A stretch of 64,000 nucleotides of DNA, taken from assembly GCA_964558465.1 (NCBI GenBank), contig CAZLEF010000010.1, positions 41,909-105,908 of the forward strand, written 5' to 3'. The notes below the pieces were generated by a model that worked only from the letters and a program-made list of their open reading frames with translations, did not search any database and was not told the origin of the DNA. Within the stretch, counting starts at the first letter, position 1. The number at the start of each line of letters is the position of its first letter. Of the stretch, positions 33,378-43,200 are shown piece after piece. Position numbers and translations under genes: made by a program. Origin of the DNA: JACJYC01 sp964558465. GTDB taxonomy: Bacteria; Bacteroidota; Bacteroidia; Chitinophagales; Saprospiraceae.

Positions 33378-34609
33378 TAAAAATTGCGCTTGCGGTTCTT
33401 GGTTTTTCCATCCTTTGCTGCAAAATGCTGTTTGCCCAAAACGACAGTTCGGGATGGCTGAAAAGAGTAACCGCCGACACGTCAAAATCGCAGCTCAACA
33501 TGGATGCGGTGTACAATCGTCCTTTTTTGCAGGTTGGCAAAACGCCTGTCGCCGTTGGCGGTTACCTGGAAACAAAGGTTGAATATTTGCAAACGGACGG
33601 CGTTAGCGAAGGATATAGTTTCCAAATGCAGCGAATAACCTTGTTTGTATCCTCTTCCATCCACCGGAAAATCAGGTTCCTGTCGGAAATCGAATTTGAG
33701 GAAGGAACAAAGGAGATCAATATCGAATTTGCCTCCCTGGATTTCCAGTTCAACCCGTTGTTCAACCTGAGGAGCGGTATTGTGATGAACCCTATCGGCG
33801 CATTTAACCAGAACCACGACGGCCCAAAGTGGGAATTTAACGACCGGCCGCTTTCCGCCAGTCAATTGCTGCCCGCTACCTTCAGTAATGCAGGTATGGG
33901 TATCTGGGGTAAATACGCCAGACGGGATTGGGTATTCGCTTACGAAACCTACCTGACCAATGGTTTTGACGCCAGGATTATCCAGAATGAGGAGAACAAA
34001 ACCTTTCTCCCGGCCGCTAAAACAAACCCTGACCGGTTTGAAAAAAGCTCCAACGGCTTGCCGTTGTTCACCGGCAAAATAGCCTTGCGAAACCGGAAAT
34101 GGGGCGAAATCGGGCTTTCGACCATGCAGGGCATCTATAATAAATTTGAAGAGGACGGTTTGAAACTGGACAAAAAACGGGCGGTCGCCGTATGGGCGGT
34201 CGATTTCAATGTTACCCTGCCGGGCCTCAATACCTTCATCAATGGCGAATGGGCCTGGGTGAGCGTCGACGTACCCGATACGTACAGCCAGCAATTTGGC
34301 AGTAAACAACGGGGTGGTTTTATCGACCTGGTCCAGCCGGTTTTAAAGCGGAAAATCCTGGGATTCGACCATGCCGTTTTTAACCTTTCGTGCCGATTGG
34401 AATACCTGGACTGGAACTTGGGAACATTTAAAGAAACAGGCGACGAAATCGGAGAAGACGTCTGGGCTGTGGCGTTCGCGCTCAGTTTCCGACCCACTGC
34501 CCAGACCGTTTTACGGTTTAATTACCGCTATTTCGCACAAACCGACATCCTGAACAACCCGCCCGCATTGACGGGAGGGCTGCTGTTTGGGGTGTCAAGT
34601 TATTTTTAA
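33374..34609 (+). CDS. Outer-membrane porin, phosphate-selective OprO/OprP-like
   Basis: 411 residues with a signal peptide ending near MLFAQ. The sequence shows alternating strands (VAVGGYLETKVEYLQ, IEFASLDFQFNPLFNLRSGIVMNPIGAFNQNHDGPKWEFNDRPL) and ends in a terminal aromatic (SSYF), as in trimeric-porin-like barrels of the OprO/OprP/DUF1302 kind. Co-translated with the Rieske gene (4-bp overlap). In this operon it would bring the substrate of the redox pair across the outer membrane; the substrate is unknown. Confidence 0.85.
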   Translation: MIKIALAVLGFSILCCKMLFAQNDSSGWLKRVTADTSKSQLNMDAVYNRPFLQVGKTPVAVGGYLETKVEYLQTDGVSEGYSFQMQRITLFVSSSIHRKIRFLSEIEFEEGTKEINIEFASLDFQFNPLFNLRSGIVMNPIGAFNQNHDGPKWEFNDRPLSASQLLPATFSNAGMGIWGKYARRDWVFAYETYLTNGFDARIIQNEENKTFLPAAKTNPDRFEKSSNGLPLFTGKIALRNRKWGEIGLSTMQGIYNKFEEDGLKLDKKRAVAVWAVDFNVTLPGLNTFINGEWAWVSVDVPDTYSQQFGSKQRGGFIDLVQPVLKRKILGFDHAVFNLSCRLEYLDWNLGTFKETGDEIGEDVWAVAFALSFRPTAQTVLRFNYRYFAQTDILNNPPALTGGLLFGVSSYF

Positions 34610-34788
34610 TGGTCGGGAAAAATAACTTCCTTCCTGAAATCAGATATGCAACCCCAACATATTTACGACAAAGGCGGCAAACAATCCTGTTGCGCTGCCG
34701 GCAGGGCCGTTTCTCATTGATCGGGAAGCGGGCCAACTGTTCATCCCTCATCAAACCCCGGCTGAATCCCCGAAAATTGCCAACTTTC

Positions 34789-34820
34789 TTTGGGTCAATT
34801 GCGCCAAATTCATACCTTTA
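34789..34820 (+). promoter_or_regulatory. Promoter for the RDD-protein gene
   Basis: TTTG (34789-34792), a spacer of exactly 20 bp, and TACCTTTA (34813-34820; one mismatch to TAnnTTTG) lie 47 bp before the ATG. Confidence 0.5.
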
Positions 34821-34866
34821 CCCGGCCGGGCATAATCCGGTGCAGACACTCAAAAACCTTATTGCC

Positions 34867-35445
34867 ATGTCAGATCAAAACCTCCTGGACGACGATTTTA
34901 TTGCAGAAAACCATCCCCCTGAAATTTTACCGCCCTACGCCGGTTTCTGGCTGCGGGTAGGGGCTTCGTTGATCGATTTCCTGGTCATGCTGCCCATTGT
35001 GGGCCTTTCCTTTTTCAACCTCCTGTCGCTGAAATCCATGCCGGTCGCGGTGATCTGCATTCTGGCGCAACCGCTGTACAAGATCTTCATGGAAGGGAAA
35101 TACGGCGCCACCCTGGGCAAAATGGCGACCCATATCAAGGTGGTGGACATGGGCTACCAACCCATCGACATGAACCTGGCGGTCAAGCGGTACGCGTTGT
35201 ACGGCATCAGCACCGTCATCGGCGCCATCATCACAATTATGATGTTCTCCGCCTACGGCTTCGAGGAAATGACCGATTTCATGGCCTTTTCTGCCATGCA
35301 GGCCCAGGCTGCCGGATTTGCCCTCAACCTGCTCAGCCAGTTGAGCAGCCTGCTGATCCTGATCTCCGTCATTTTTGTCGCTTTTGACTTCCGCAAACAG
35401 GCATTACACGATAAAATTGCGGGAACTTTGGTGATCATCAAGTGA
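34867..35445 (+). CDS. RDD-family membrane protein
   Basis: 192 residues from the ATG at 34867; the frame reaches back to 34609, but that part contains the promoter. The RDD signatures are YAGFWLRVGASLIDFLVML and GKYGATLGKMATHIKVVD, with three to four membrane helices and a final helix FDFRKQALHDKIAGTLVI. Some RDD proteins act in transport or Na+/H+ exchange, but the function is generally unknown. It may form a small operon with the GYF_2/CD225 gene 34 bp downstream. Confidence 0.87.
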   Translation: MSDQNLLDDDFIAENHPPEILPPYAGFWLRVGASLIDFLVMLPIVGLSFFNLLSLKSMPVAVICILAQPLYKIFMEGKYGATLGKMATHIKVVDMGYQPIDMNLAVKRYALYGISTVIGAIITIMMFSAYGFEEMTDFMAFSAMQAQAAGFALNLLSQLSSLLILISVIFVAFDFRKQALHDKIAGTLVIIK

Positions 35446-35479
35446 TTGTTTACTTTTAACCCGCATTCAAACCCTGAAT

Positions 35480-36001
35480 ATGAAAAAATATTTTATTTAT
35501 CAGGACAATCAGCAAGTCGGCCCGCTGACCTTCGAAGAACTGCAGGAAAGGAAGGTCGGCAAAGATACCATGGTCTGGTTTGACGGCCTGGCCGAATGGA
35601 AAAAGGCCGGCGATCTCCTGGAATTGAACGATCTGTTCCAGGCCGGGCCTCCACCCGTTCCCGCGGGTACGTACGGCGCCCAGCAAAGCGGCAGTACCAG
35701 CGCCTACGGATCCACCCAACCCGCTTACGGCCCCACCCCAAATGCCGGGATGAAACCCAAGAACTGGCTGGTGGAGTCCATCCTGGTCACCCTGTTTTGT
35801 TGCCTTCCATTCGGGATCGTTGCCATTATTCAGGCAGCCCGTGTGGATTCGCGTTTTGCGGCCGGTGATCTGGAAGGCGCCCTCCAGTCCTCCAAGGAAG
35901 CGGGCAAATGGACGTCCATTTCCTTTTTTGTCGGGTTGGCAGTGATTGTCATCTACATGATCTATATGTTTTTTATCATTGGGTCATTGAGCCAGTATTG
36001 A
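35480..36001 (+). CDS. GYF_2 (DUF4339) plus CD225/dispanin membrane protein
   Basis: 173 residues. Residues 1-52 match the GYF_2 domain (YFIYQDNQQVGPLTFEELQ...VWFDGLAEWKKAGDL), thought to bind proline-rich peptides. A Pro/Ser/Tyr-rich linker (APPPVP, YGSTQPAYGPTP) follows. The C-terminal half is a CD225/dispanin domain with two membrane helices around PFGIVAIIQAARVDSRFAAGDLEGALQSSKEA. The domain is shared with animal IFITM proteins; its bacterial role is unknown. The stop overlaps the start of the DUF2752 gene. Confidence 0.9.
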   Translation: MKKYFIYQDNQQVGPLTFEELQERKVGKDTMVWFDGLAEWKKAGDLLELNDLFQAGPPPVPAGTYGAQQSGSTSAYGSTQPAYGPTPNAGMKPKNWLVESILVTLFCCLPFGIVAIIQAARVDSRFAAGDLEGALQSSKEAGKWTSISFFVGLAVIVIYMIYMFFIIGSLSQY

Positions 36002-36375
36002 AACATCCGCCGATCCTTTTTGCAGGCGCGCTGGCCCTGTTGGCCGGGTTGGTCTGGGTTTACAGCGCCTACAACCCGGGTGAAACAGCCGTTTTTCCGA
36101 AATGCCCGTTTTATTCCATGACCGGCCTGAAATGCCCCGGCTGCGGCAGTCAGCGGGCGGTTCACTATTTGCTGAACGGTCAGCTCATTCCGGCCTTCCG
36201 GGCGAACCCCCTTTTGGTGATGTCCATTCCCTATCTAACCCTGGGGTTTATGCAAAGGCTCCCGGGTTTACCCGGCGCCTGGAAAAACCGGCTGGCCCCT
36301 TTTTATGAAGGGAAGGCGGTTTGGATAGCAGGCGCGGCGCTGTTGTTGTACTGGGTTGGGCGAAATTTGGTTTAG
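35998..36375 (+). CDS. DUF2752 membrane protein
   Basis: 125 residues from TTG 35998, which overlaps the preceding stop (TTGA) and gives a start KHPPILFAGALALLAGLVWVY directly before the first helix. An ATG at 35908 exists but lies deep in the preceding gene and adds an unlikely Cys/His-rich lead. The family motif is CPFYSMTGLKCPGCGSQRAV with four cysteines in two pairs, and three hydrophobic helices surround it. The function is unknown. DUF2752 and CD225 genes are often adjacent in Bacteroidota, which suggests one membrane module. Confidence 0.82.
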   Translation: MKHPPILFAGALALLAGLVWVYSAYNPGETAVFPKCPFYSMTGLKCPGCGSQRAVHYLLNGQLIPAFRANPLLVMSIPYLTLGFMQRLPGLPGAWKNRLAPFYEGKAVWIAGAALLLYWVGRNLV

Positions 36376-36600
36376 GGTGGTTCATTGTTGCTCCGCCCGC
36401 CATAGCCACCTTTGTGGCGGAGGAGGGTTCATTGTTGTTGGCAGCCGTTAACCATAATGAACCATCATGAACCACAATGAACCATCACAAACCCACCTAC
36501 GCCCAAGGCTTCGGCCTCCGGACGACGAAGTCGCCTACGGCAGACGGAGTCGGCGGGCGAGGCCATCATAAACGATCATAAACCAACCTCAACCAAAAAT
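36376..36600. repeat. 10-bp repeat block with opposing arms (GGTTCATTGTTG / AACCATAATGAACC)
   Basis: GTGGTTCATTGTTG at 36377-36390 and GGGTTCATTGTTGTTGG at 36425-36441 face TAACCATAATGAACCATCATGAACC and further units at 36449-36490. Between them lies CCGCC-ATAG...GTGGCGG, and after them a GC-rich CTTCGGCCTCCGG section, then ATCATAAACGATCATAAACC. Same family as 9355, 49467 and 50090. No gene is seen in the 239-bp gap. Confidence 0.88.
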
Positions 36601-36614
36601 TCGTTATCATCCCC

Positions 36615-38363
36615 ATGAAGCATATATTCATCTTACCCGCATTGTTTTTTTGGATCGGCCTTGCCGGACAGGGCAGCCCGCTGCCGCTGGACAACGATGC
36701 CTACCATATCCTGGACCGGCTGCAGATCCAGACCGGAAGGAGGGCGCCTTTTCACTCCACCCTCAAACCCTATACCCGGGGCGCTGTCACGGCTTACGCC
36801 CTGGAGATCGATACCGCCAGGGTCCCGATCACTTCCAATGACCGGAAGGACCTGTATTACATTTTTCGCGACAACAATGAGTGGCTGGCCGGGCGCCCCG
36901 GCAAATTGACCTTGGGCGAACGCCGTATGCAAAGCCTCACCCAGATCGAGCTCAGTCAGGAAAACCCGCGTTATACCCTGAGCAAAAAGCCCTTTTTGAA
37001 ATACTTCTACCCCGCGCCGGCCAACCTCATCGAGGTCAACCAGCCGCATTTTCACCTGCGCGTCAACCCGGTCCTGCGTTTTCAGTTCGGCAATGCGAAA
37101 GACGACGATCAGCCGGTCTTCGAGAACCTTCGCGGCATAGCCATTCGCGGCGGGGTGGACGACCGGGTGTATTTTTCCTTTAACATACACGAAACCCAGG
37201 CCCGCTTTCCGGGGTACGTTGAGGAAAGGATCGGGCGGGACGGCGTGATCCCCGGCGCCGGGTTCAAAAAAGTGTACAAAAGCAATTTGTTCAACATCGA
37301 AAACGGCTTTGACTACCTCAACGGCGAGGGGCATATCGGTTTCAACTTTACCCGGCATATCGGCCTGCAGTTCGGTTATGGCCGCCAATTCCTGGGCAAC
37401 GGATACCGGTCGCTGCTGTTGTCGGACTTTGCCAATAATTACCTCTTTCTGCGGCTCAACTGGGAATTGGGCCGGTTTCATTACCAGAACCTGTACGCCG
37501 AACTGGCCCGCGACCCCAAGCCCGCGGTTTCGGGCAACCCCGTCGTGAAAAAATATATGGCGACCCACCACCTCAGCTTCAATGTGACCGAAAACCTCAA
37601 CTTCGGCCTGTTTGAAACGGTGGTTTTCAGCCGGAACGACCATTTTGAACTCCATTACCTGTTGCCGGTCATCCTCTTCCGGACGGTGGAACAGGCCCTC
37701 GGCAGCCCCGACAACGTGATGATCGGCTTCGACGGGCACTGGAATTTTCTGCGCCGGTTTCAATTGTACGGCCAGTTGCTGTTCGACGAGTTTGTGTTCA
37801 ACGAGCTTTTCCTGGAAAAACGCGGCTGGTGGGCCAACAAGGTGGGGGGCCAGTTGGGCGTTAAATATATCGATGTGTTGGGCATTGACCATCTGGACCT
37901 CCAGGTCGAACACAATATCCTGCGCCCTTATACCTATTCCCACGAGGATAAATCGGCCAATTATACCCATTACAATCAGCCGCTGGCCCATCCGCTGGGC
38001 GCCAACTTCAGAGAAACGGCCCTGATCGCCCGGTACAAACCGGTGAAAAGACTGCAACTCCAGGCACGCCTCCTGCTGGCCGAATTTGGCGAAGACGCCG
38101 ATTCCACCAACTGGGGGAGCAACCCGCTGCTGTCCAACCGCGACCGGGAGGCGGACTATGGCAACAAGATCGGGCAAGGGGTCAACGCAAAATCGCGTCT
38201 GCTGGGTTTGGAGGCAGCTTACCAGATCGCCCACAACCTGTTCGTCGACCTGGAATTCTTCTCCCGCAAAAAAAACAGCGCGGAAGACTTCCGGGATACT
38301 GAAGATGTTTACCTCGGAGGCGGTTTCAGGCTGAATATCGGGCGGCGGCGGATGGATTTTTGA
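36615..38363 (+). CDS. Wzi/RemB-like outer-membrane beta-barrel protein
   Basis: 582 residues with a signal peptide (IFILPALFFWIGLAGQ). The N-terminal segment (LPLDNDAYHILDRLQIQTG) and the strand-rich body (GLQFGYGRQFLGNGYRSLLLSDFANNYLFLRLNW, FHYQNLYAEL) match the capsule assembly Wzi family, which includes the flavobacterial gliding protein RemB. The C-terminus (VYLGGGFRLNIGRRRMDF) looks like a last strand. In E. coli Wzi is a surface lectin for capsule; in Bacteroidota a gliding or surface-polysaccharide role is inferred. It is a single gene; no capsule cluster is visible. Confidence 0.82.
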   Translation: MKHIFILPALFFWIGLAGQGSPLPLDNDAYHILDRLQIQTGRRAPFHSTLKPYTRGAVTAYALEIDTARVPITSNDRKDLYYIFRDNNEWLAGRPGKLTLGERRMQSLTQIELSQENPRYTLSKKPFLKYFYPAPANLIEVNQPHFHLRVNPVLRFQFGNAKDDDQPVFENLRGIAIRGGVDDRVYFSFNIHETQARFPGYVEERIGRDGVIPGAGFKKVYKSNLFNIENGFDYLNGEGHIGFNFTRHIGLQFGYGRQFLGNGYRSLLLSDFANNYLFLRLNWELGRFHYQNLYAELARDPKPAVSGNPVVKKYMATHHLSFNVTENLNFGLFETVVFSRNDHFELHYLLPVILFRTVEQALGSPDNVMIGFDGHWNFLRRFQLYGQLLFDEFVFNELFLEKRGWWANKVGGQLGVKYIDVLGIDHLDLQVEHNILRPYTYSHEDKSANYTHYNQPLAHPLGANFRETALIARYKPVKRLQLQARLLLAEFGEDADSTNWGSNPLLSNRDREADYGNKIGQGVNAKSRLLGLEAAYQIAHNLFVDLEFFSRKKNSAEDFRDTEDVYLGGGFRLNIGRRRMDF

Positions 38364-38387
38364 TGGCGCCCCACGCCGCAGCGTGGC

Positions 38388-38506
38388 CGAGGCTTCGTCG
38401 GACGGTGGACGGCCAACGGTGGACGATAGAAGGTGGACGGCGGACGGAGTCTACAGTCCACAGTCTACAGTCGGACTGCCAACTGAAGACTGCCAACTCC
38501 AGACTG
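38388..38506. repeat. GGTGGACGG / GTCCAC and ACTGCCAACT repeats
   Basis: 38403-38448 repeats GGTGGACGG-like units three times. 38450-38470 carries TCTACAGTCCACAGTCTACAG in the opposite sense, and 38472-38499 has ACTGCCAACT twice. The block fills the space between the Wzi-like gene and the convergent kinase gene. Confidence 0.8.
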
Positions 38507-38507
38507 A

Positions 38508-40169
38508 CTAATGCGGCAGCGTAAAATAGAAAGTAGAACCGGCGCCCGGCGTCGACTCCACCCAGATCTTACCCCCGTGTTGCTCCACAATTTTTTTGCA
38601 CAAAGCCAGGCCGATGCCGGTGCCTTCGTATTGGCCTTTGCCGTGTAATTTTTTAAAGATCAGGAAAATCTTATCATAAAATTCATTTGAAATTCCGATG
38701 CCGTTGTCGGTGATCGAAAACTGGCAAAAGTGGTTGACGGATTTACATTGAATATGTACGACGGGAATGCCGCCCGGCGGCCCGAACTTGATGGCGTTGA
38801 TAATCAGGTTCTGAAATAACTGTTTCAGGCGTGAAACATTTCCTTTGATCATATGGGGTAAATGACCCCAGGTCACCTGCGCTTGTCTGGATTCGATGAT
38901 CTCTTTCAGGCTCTGCAGAATGTCCTCCAGCAATTGATCCATATCGACCAGTTCCACTTCATTTTCCCCAAATTCAACCCTGGAGTAGATCAACAGGTCC
39001 TCGATCAGCTGATTCATGTTTTTTGCGGCCCCGGCGATGAATTTAACGTAATCCCTGCCATCCTCATCCAACAGGTCCTGATAGCGGTTTTCCAGCAACT
39101 GCGCAAAAGTCCGCATGGTGCGGAGCGGCTCCCGGATATCGTGAGAGGCGATATAGGCAAAGTTCTCCAATTGCATGTTGGAGTCGATATAAGCCCTCAA
39201 TTGCCGGTTCTTTTCATCCAGTTCCCGCAATTTTTCCTGCAGGATCTCCTGGGCTTTGATGCGCTCGCTGATGTTTCTAAGCACCATGATGACCTCTTTG
39301 TCATTAATAGCGCTGAAACGGGCCTCGTAATAGATATACTTTTTCCGGGCCGGCAGGGCGAATTCGAAATACCGGACCTCGCGACTGGCAATTGCGCTGT
39401 TGACATTATTGAGAATACCCGACGCAACGGGTAAAGGGACCAGTTCCGACAAATTTTTGCCAACAGGTTTCTTCACGGAGGTAAAATCGGGGAGGGCGTC
39501 GTTGACAGATGGATAATAATCGACGATAACGCCATCCGAATTGACCCTCATCTTAATATCGGGAAGGGTGCTCAGAATGGCTTTCTGGAATTGTTGCGCT
39601 TCCCCGATCTTTAATTGTGCCTGGCGCAGAAAATCCCGCTGTTCTTTTAATTTTTCCTCTCCTCTGCGGCGCACCAGCATATTGCCGAGGGCATGGCAAT
39701 ACAGTTTGACCGGGCCTTGTTGTAAGGCATCCCAATCGTATGCAGGGTCGGCGCTTCCGATGGATAGAATGCCCCAAACGATCCGGTCGACCCTGATGGG
39801 AAACAACAAAAAGGCGGCCAGGGAAAACCGCCGGACCCACGGCTGCCAGGTGTCGGAGAGCAGTTCGGCAGGTCCGCCGAAGCTGTTCCCGTCCTGAAGC
39901 GTACAAAACCAGGAAGGTTCGGGAGGACGAAACCTGTATTTATGTTCAAGATGAAGGTTGAGAAATACCCAGCCGGATCTCCCTTTCACAACAGCCAATT
40001 CGTCGCTAACGGTGAATTCTTCGGGGGTTTGAAACCGCACCCGCACCAGGGCAACGCTCGTGGCGTTGATGCTTTGAGCCAACAATTTGAACGACTCGCA
40101 AAGGCCCTGGTTCGGGTCTTCGGCGTTCATTAAGGCCTGTATGGAAGTATTTAAATTTTCCCAAAGCAT
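38508..40169 (-). CDS. Histidine kinase with GAF-like and PAS sensor domains
   Basis: 553 residues from the ATG at 40169 (an alternative ATG is 8 codons upstream). A GAF-like N-terminal region (about 15-165) is followed by a short coiled coil, a PAS domain (about 190-310), and a second coiled coil. The HisKA helix has the phospho-acceptor in YIASHDIREPLRTM (about 343). The ATPase domain has NLIINAIKFGPPG, ITDNGIGI and GTGIGLALCKKIVEQHGG. There are no membrane helices, so it is a cytoplasmic sensor. No response regulator gene is adjacent. The upstream gene is the large metalloprotease, 34 bp away on the same strand. Confidence 0.9.
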   Translation of the reverse strand: MLWENLNTSIQALMNAEDPNQGLCESFKLLAQSINATSVALVRVRFQTPEEFTVSDELAVVKGRSGWVFLNLHLEHKYRFRPPEPSWFCTLQDGNSFGGPAELLSDTWQPWVRRFSLAAFLLFPIRVDRIVWGILSIGSADPAYDWDALQQGPVKLYCHALGNMLVRRRGEEKLKEQRDFLRQAQLKIGEAQQFQKAILSTLPDIKMRVNSDGVIVDYYPSVNDALPDFTSVKKPVGKNLSELVPLPVASGILNNVNSAIASREVRYFEFALPARKKYIYYEARFSAINDKEVIMVLRNISERIKAQEILQEKLRELDEKNRQLRAYIDSNMQLENFAYIASHDIREPLRTMRTFAQLLENRYQDLLDEDGRDYVKFIAGAAKNMNQLIEDLLIYSRVEFGENEVELVDMDQLLEDILQSLKEIIESRQAQVTWGHLPHMIKGNVSRLKQLFQNLIINAIKFGPPGGIPVVHIQCKSVNHFCQFSITDNGIGISNEFYDKIFLIFKKLHGKGQYEGTGIGLALCKKIVEQHGGKIWVESTPGAGSTFYFTLPH

Positions 40170-40203
40170 GTTTTGCTCAGTTCCCCGGATCAACTCTCAT
40201 ACG

Positions 40204-43200
40204 TCAGGACTTGATAAATGTTTCTACTTGCCGTTCGTTTTGACCGGGGAGTTCGATAAAATACATGCCTGCGGGCAAATTCCGGGTTTCCAACCTGAAT
40301 TCGGCGCCGGAAGCCGGGTAACTCCCGATCAAAATGCCTTGTGCGTTGAATACCCTGATCTGTCCGGCCGGAAGACCGGGCAGGACGCCTTCATACCGCA
40401 GGTTCAGGAATTCTCCGGAAACGGGGTTGGGGAAAACCTTCCACCGGCCCTCGCCCCGGATTTCTGCTGAAACGATATCCGACAGGGTGGAGCGGCCGTC
40501 GAGGTCCAACTGGTTCAAACGGTAGTAATACCGCAAACCGGGCCTTACTTCCGTATCGTCAAAAACGTACCGGGATTCCGTCGTTTTTTCGCCTTTTGAA
40601 GCGACCCACCCGATGGGTGTAAAATCCGTTTCCTCTTCGCTGCGCCGCTGTAGTTCGAAACCTGCGTTGTTCACCTCTTCCGCCGTCGCCCAGGTGAGCC
40701 GGATGGCGGCCTTCAGCGGTTCGGCCTCGAAACGGAGCAGTTCTACGGGCAGGACCATGTTGGGGGAATAACAGACGCGGAGGCCCCAGCCGGTGAGGGC
40801 GCCGCCGTCGTTGTCGAAGTTGTCGTTGACCTGTAAAGTCCATACCCCATTAACACTGCTGTTGATGAAAGCAGTCAGAGATTCCTCAGGCCGGTAGTTG
40901 ATGGAGGTGGTCGGTGGGCAGGCGGGCGTAGCGGAAACAGCCTGGTCGTCGGCGCCAAAATTGAAGTTGTTTTCGTTGTTGCATATACCGTCAAATAACA
41001 CAACCTCAAGAGGGGTAACGCCTGGGCCCCTGAGTGTGAAGGTCAGGTCGCTGATCCAGGTATGGTCGCCGACCAGGTTTACCACATTCATATCTACCAC
41101 AAAACCGATATCATTGATGGGGATGGTAGAGGTGACAACCGGGGTACCATTGCCTGAAATATTATAGGGAACATCCGTGCTGATATAAGTTTGGCAGGTG
41201 GCCGTCGTAAAAGAACTGGGCGCCGACCATTCGCCGAATGTGCAGTCGTCGTTGCCACGCACCCGCCAGTAGTAGGTCGTATTGGAGGCGAGGTCGGCAA
41301 CTTTTTGGTAAGGAGAACCGGCCGAAATATCTGAAAATACCAGTACGTTGAAACCGGGGTCTGTCGAAATTTCAATCCGGTAATCGTTGGTCAACGGCAT
41401 TTCATCCCAATAAAATACCGGCTGGGCAGACACGTCTGTGGCCAGGTCGGCGGGAAAAGTCAGCGGCGGCGGCGTTGGACCCCCAAGGATCTGGAGCTCA
41501 AGGTCAATAGATTTTATGCCGGTCGTACTTGTCCCGGTCACCGTAATGGTATAGGACCCGCCGGGCAGCAGGCCTGCGCCGGCGAGGGTCAGCAGGGAAG
41601 ACGTGCCCGGCGTTACAATGGGAGAACTCAAAACGGGAATGGTTGGCAATGGGAAGTTGGTCACCGCCAGCGTAATCAGGTCGGAGAATCCGCCAAAATC
41701 GGAGGTGTTGATCACAAATTCGGGGTCGGGCCCGGGCCCTATGCATGCCTTCAGCCGGACCGGGTTGGCGCCCAGGCCAAAATCCACCAGGCCGGTGTCA
41801 ATTTCGAAATTGTAATTGGAAATATCAAAAAAGATATTGTCCGAGCAGCGCACCATGATCCGTGCGGTAGTGGAAACGCTGTCGGGCATTTCCACGTAGG
41901 CGATCCCGTTGTTGAGCAGGCGGGTAACCAGGGTGACGGGATAGGTCAGCCCGCCGTCGTACGACAGCAGGATATCCACGCTGTCGCAATTCACCGCGCC
42001 GCGGTCGGTATTGGCCACATTCCAGGTAACCAGGTGGAACTGCCCTTCCATCCAGACTGCCGCCGAGTCGGGCGATATCACCTGGAAAGGCCCGGCATCC
42101 GCATCGACGGTGAGCGCCATATCATCCTCCTCCGTACAACCGGTATTGTCGTTGTCCCCGTCCCGGACGGTCACCCGGAAATTCATAACCCGGTCGACAA
42201 CCGGCAATACCTCCCAGGTAGCGCCTGTGTTGGCGGCCAGGTCAAGGAGCCGGGGAAAATAACGTTTCGAACTGTCGGACGGCGGGTAGGACCGGAACAT
42301 CGGGCCCTGGGTATTGGTGGCAGCCGGCGGCATGGTTTCGCCGATTTCCGGGTTGAATTGTTCCCAGCAATAAGTCAGCGGGTCGCTGTCCGGATCGCTT
42401 CCGAAGGCGGTCAGCGCAAAAGGTGTGCCGCGGGGGATGGTACGGTTCAGGCCGGCGTCGACGGTGGGGGCGTTGTTGAGGAAAACGATCTCTTCGTGAC
42501 AGTTTTCACTGGCAACAAAAGCTGCAATCTGCTGCAGGGAGACGGCATGAAAATAATCGTCGCTGCTGGTTTGCACATTGGGGGCGCAGATGCCGGCGTA
42601 ACCCATGATCGTGGAGCCGCTGCCGGGTTCCATAGCGGAAGCGAGGGACCGGTTGCAGTTGTTGTTCTGGGTATGGCTGGCGCCAAACTGGTGGCCCATT
42701 TCGTGGGCAACGTAGTCGATGGCAAACGCGTCGCCCACCGGGTTACTGATACCGGTCATGGCGCGGGCTTTGTCGACGTTGTTGCATGGCCCGTTGAGTG
42801 TAGCCAGACCACCTCCTTCGGTTCCGAATACATGGCCGATATCGTAATTGGAGGGGCCGATTTCGCTGGTCATATTTCCCTGGTTTTCGCCAACCAGTTC
42901 ACTGGGATCGTCATTTGTAAAAGGATCAGTCGCCGCGTTGTAATAAAAAACCTCGACCGTTTCCTCAATCAGGATCAACCGGATCGTCAAATCCTTTTCA
43001 TACACCTGGTTGACCCGGTTGATGGTAGTGGTGACGGCGCTGAGGATGGTGGCGCTGCCGGAGGCGTCAAAAACCCCGAAATAGTTGGAATATTCCCCCG
43101 TCGTGGCCACCGCGAGGCGATAACTCCGGAAAACACAATCTCCCGCCTTGACTTCGGCGTCGTCAGTTTGCGAAAGAAATTTTTTATCCGTCACGTCTTC

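Noticed and set aside
34609..34866. 86-residue N-terminal extension of the RDD protein
   Set aside because: The region contains a well-spaced promoter, and the extension has no RDD similarity; ATG 34867 is preferred.
36633..38234. 533-codon minus-strand frame opposite the Wzi-like gene
   Set aside because: Antisense shadow without recognisable features.
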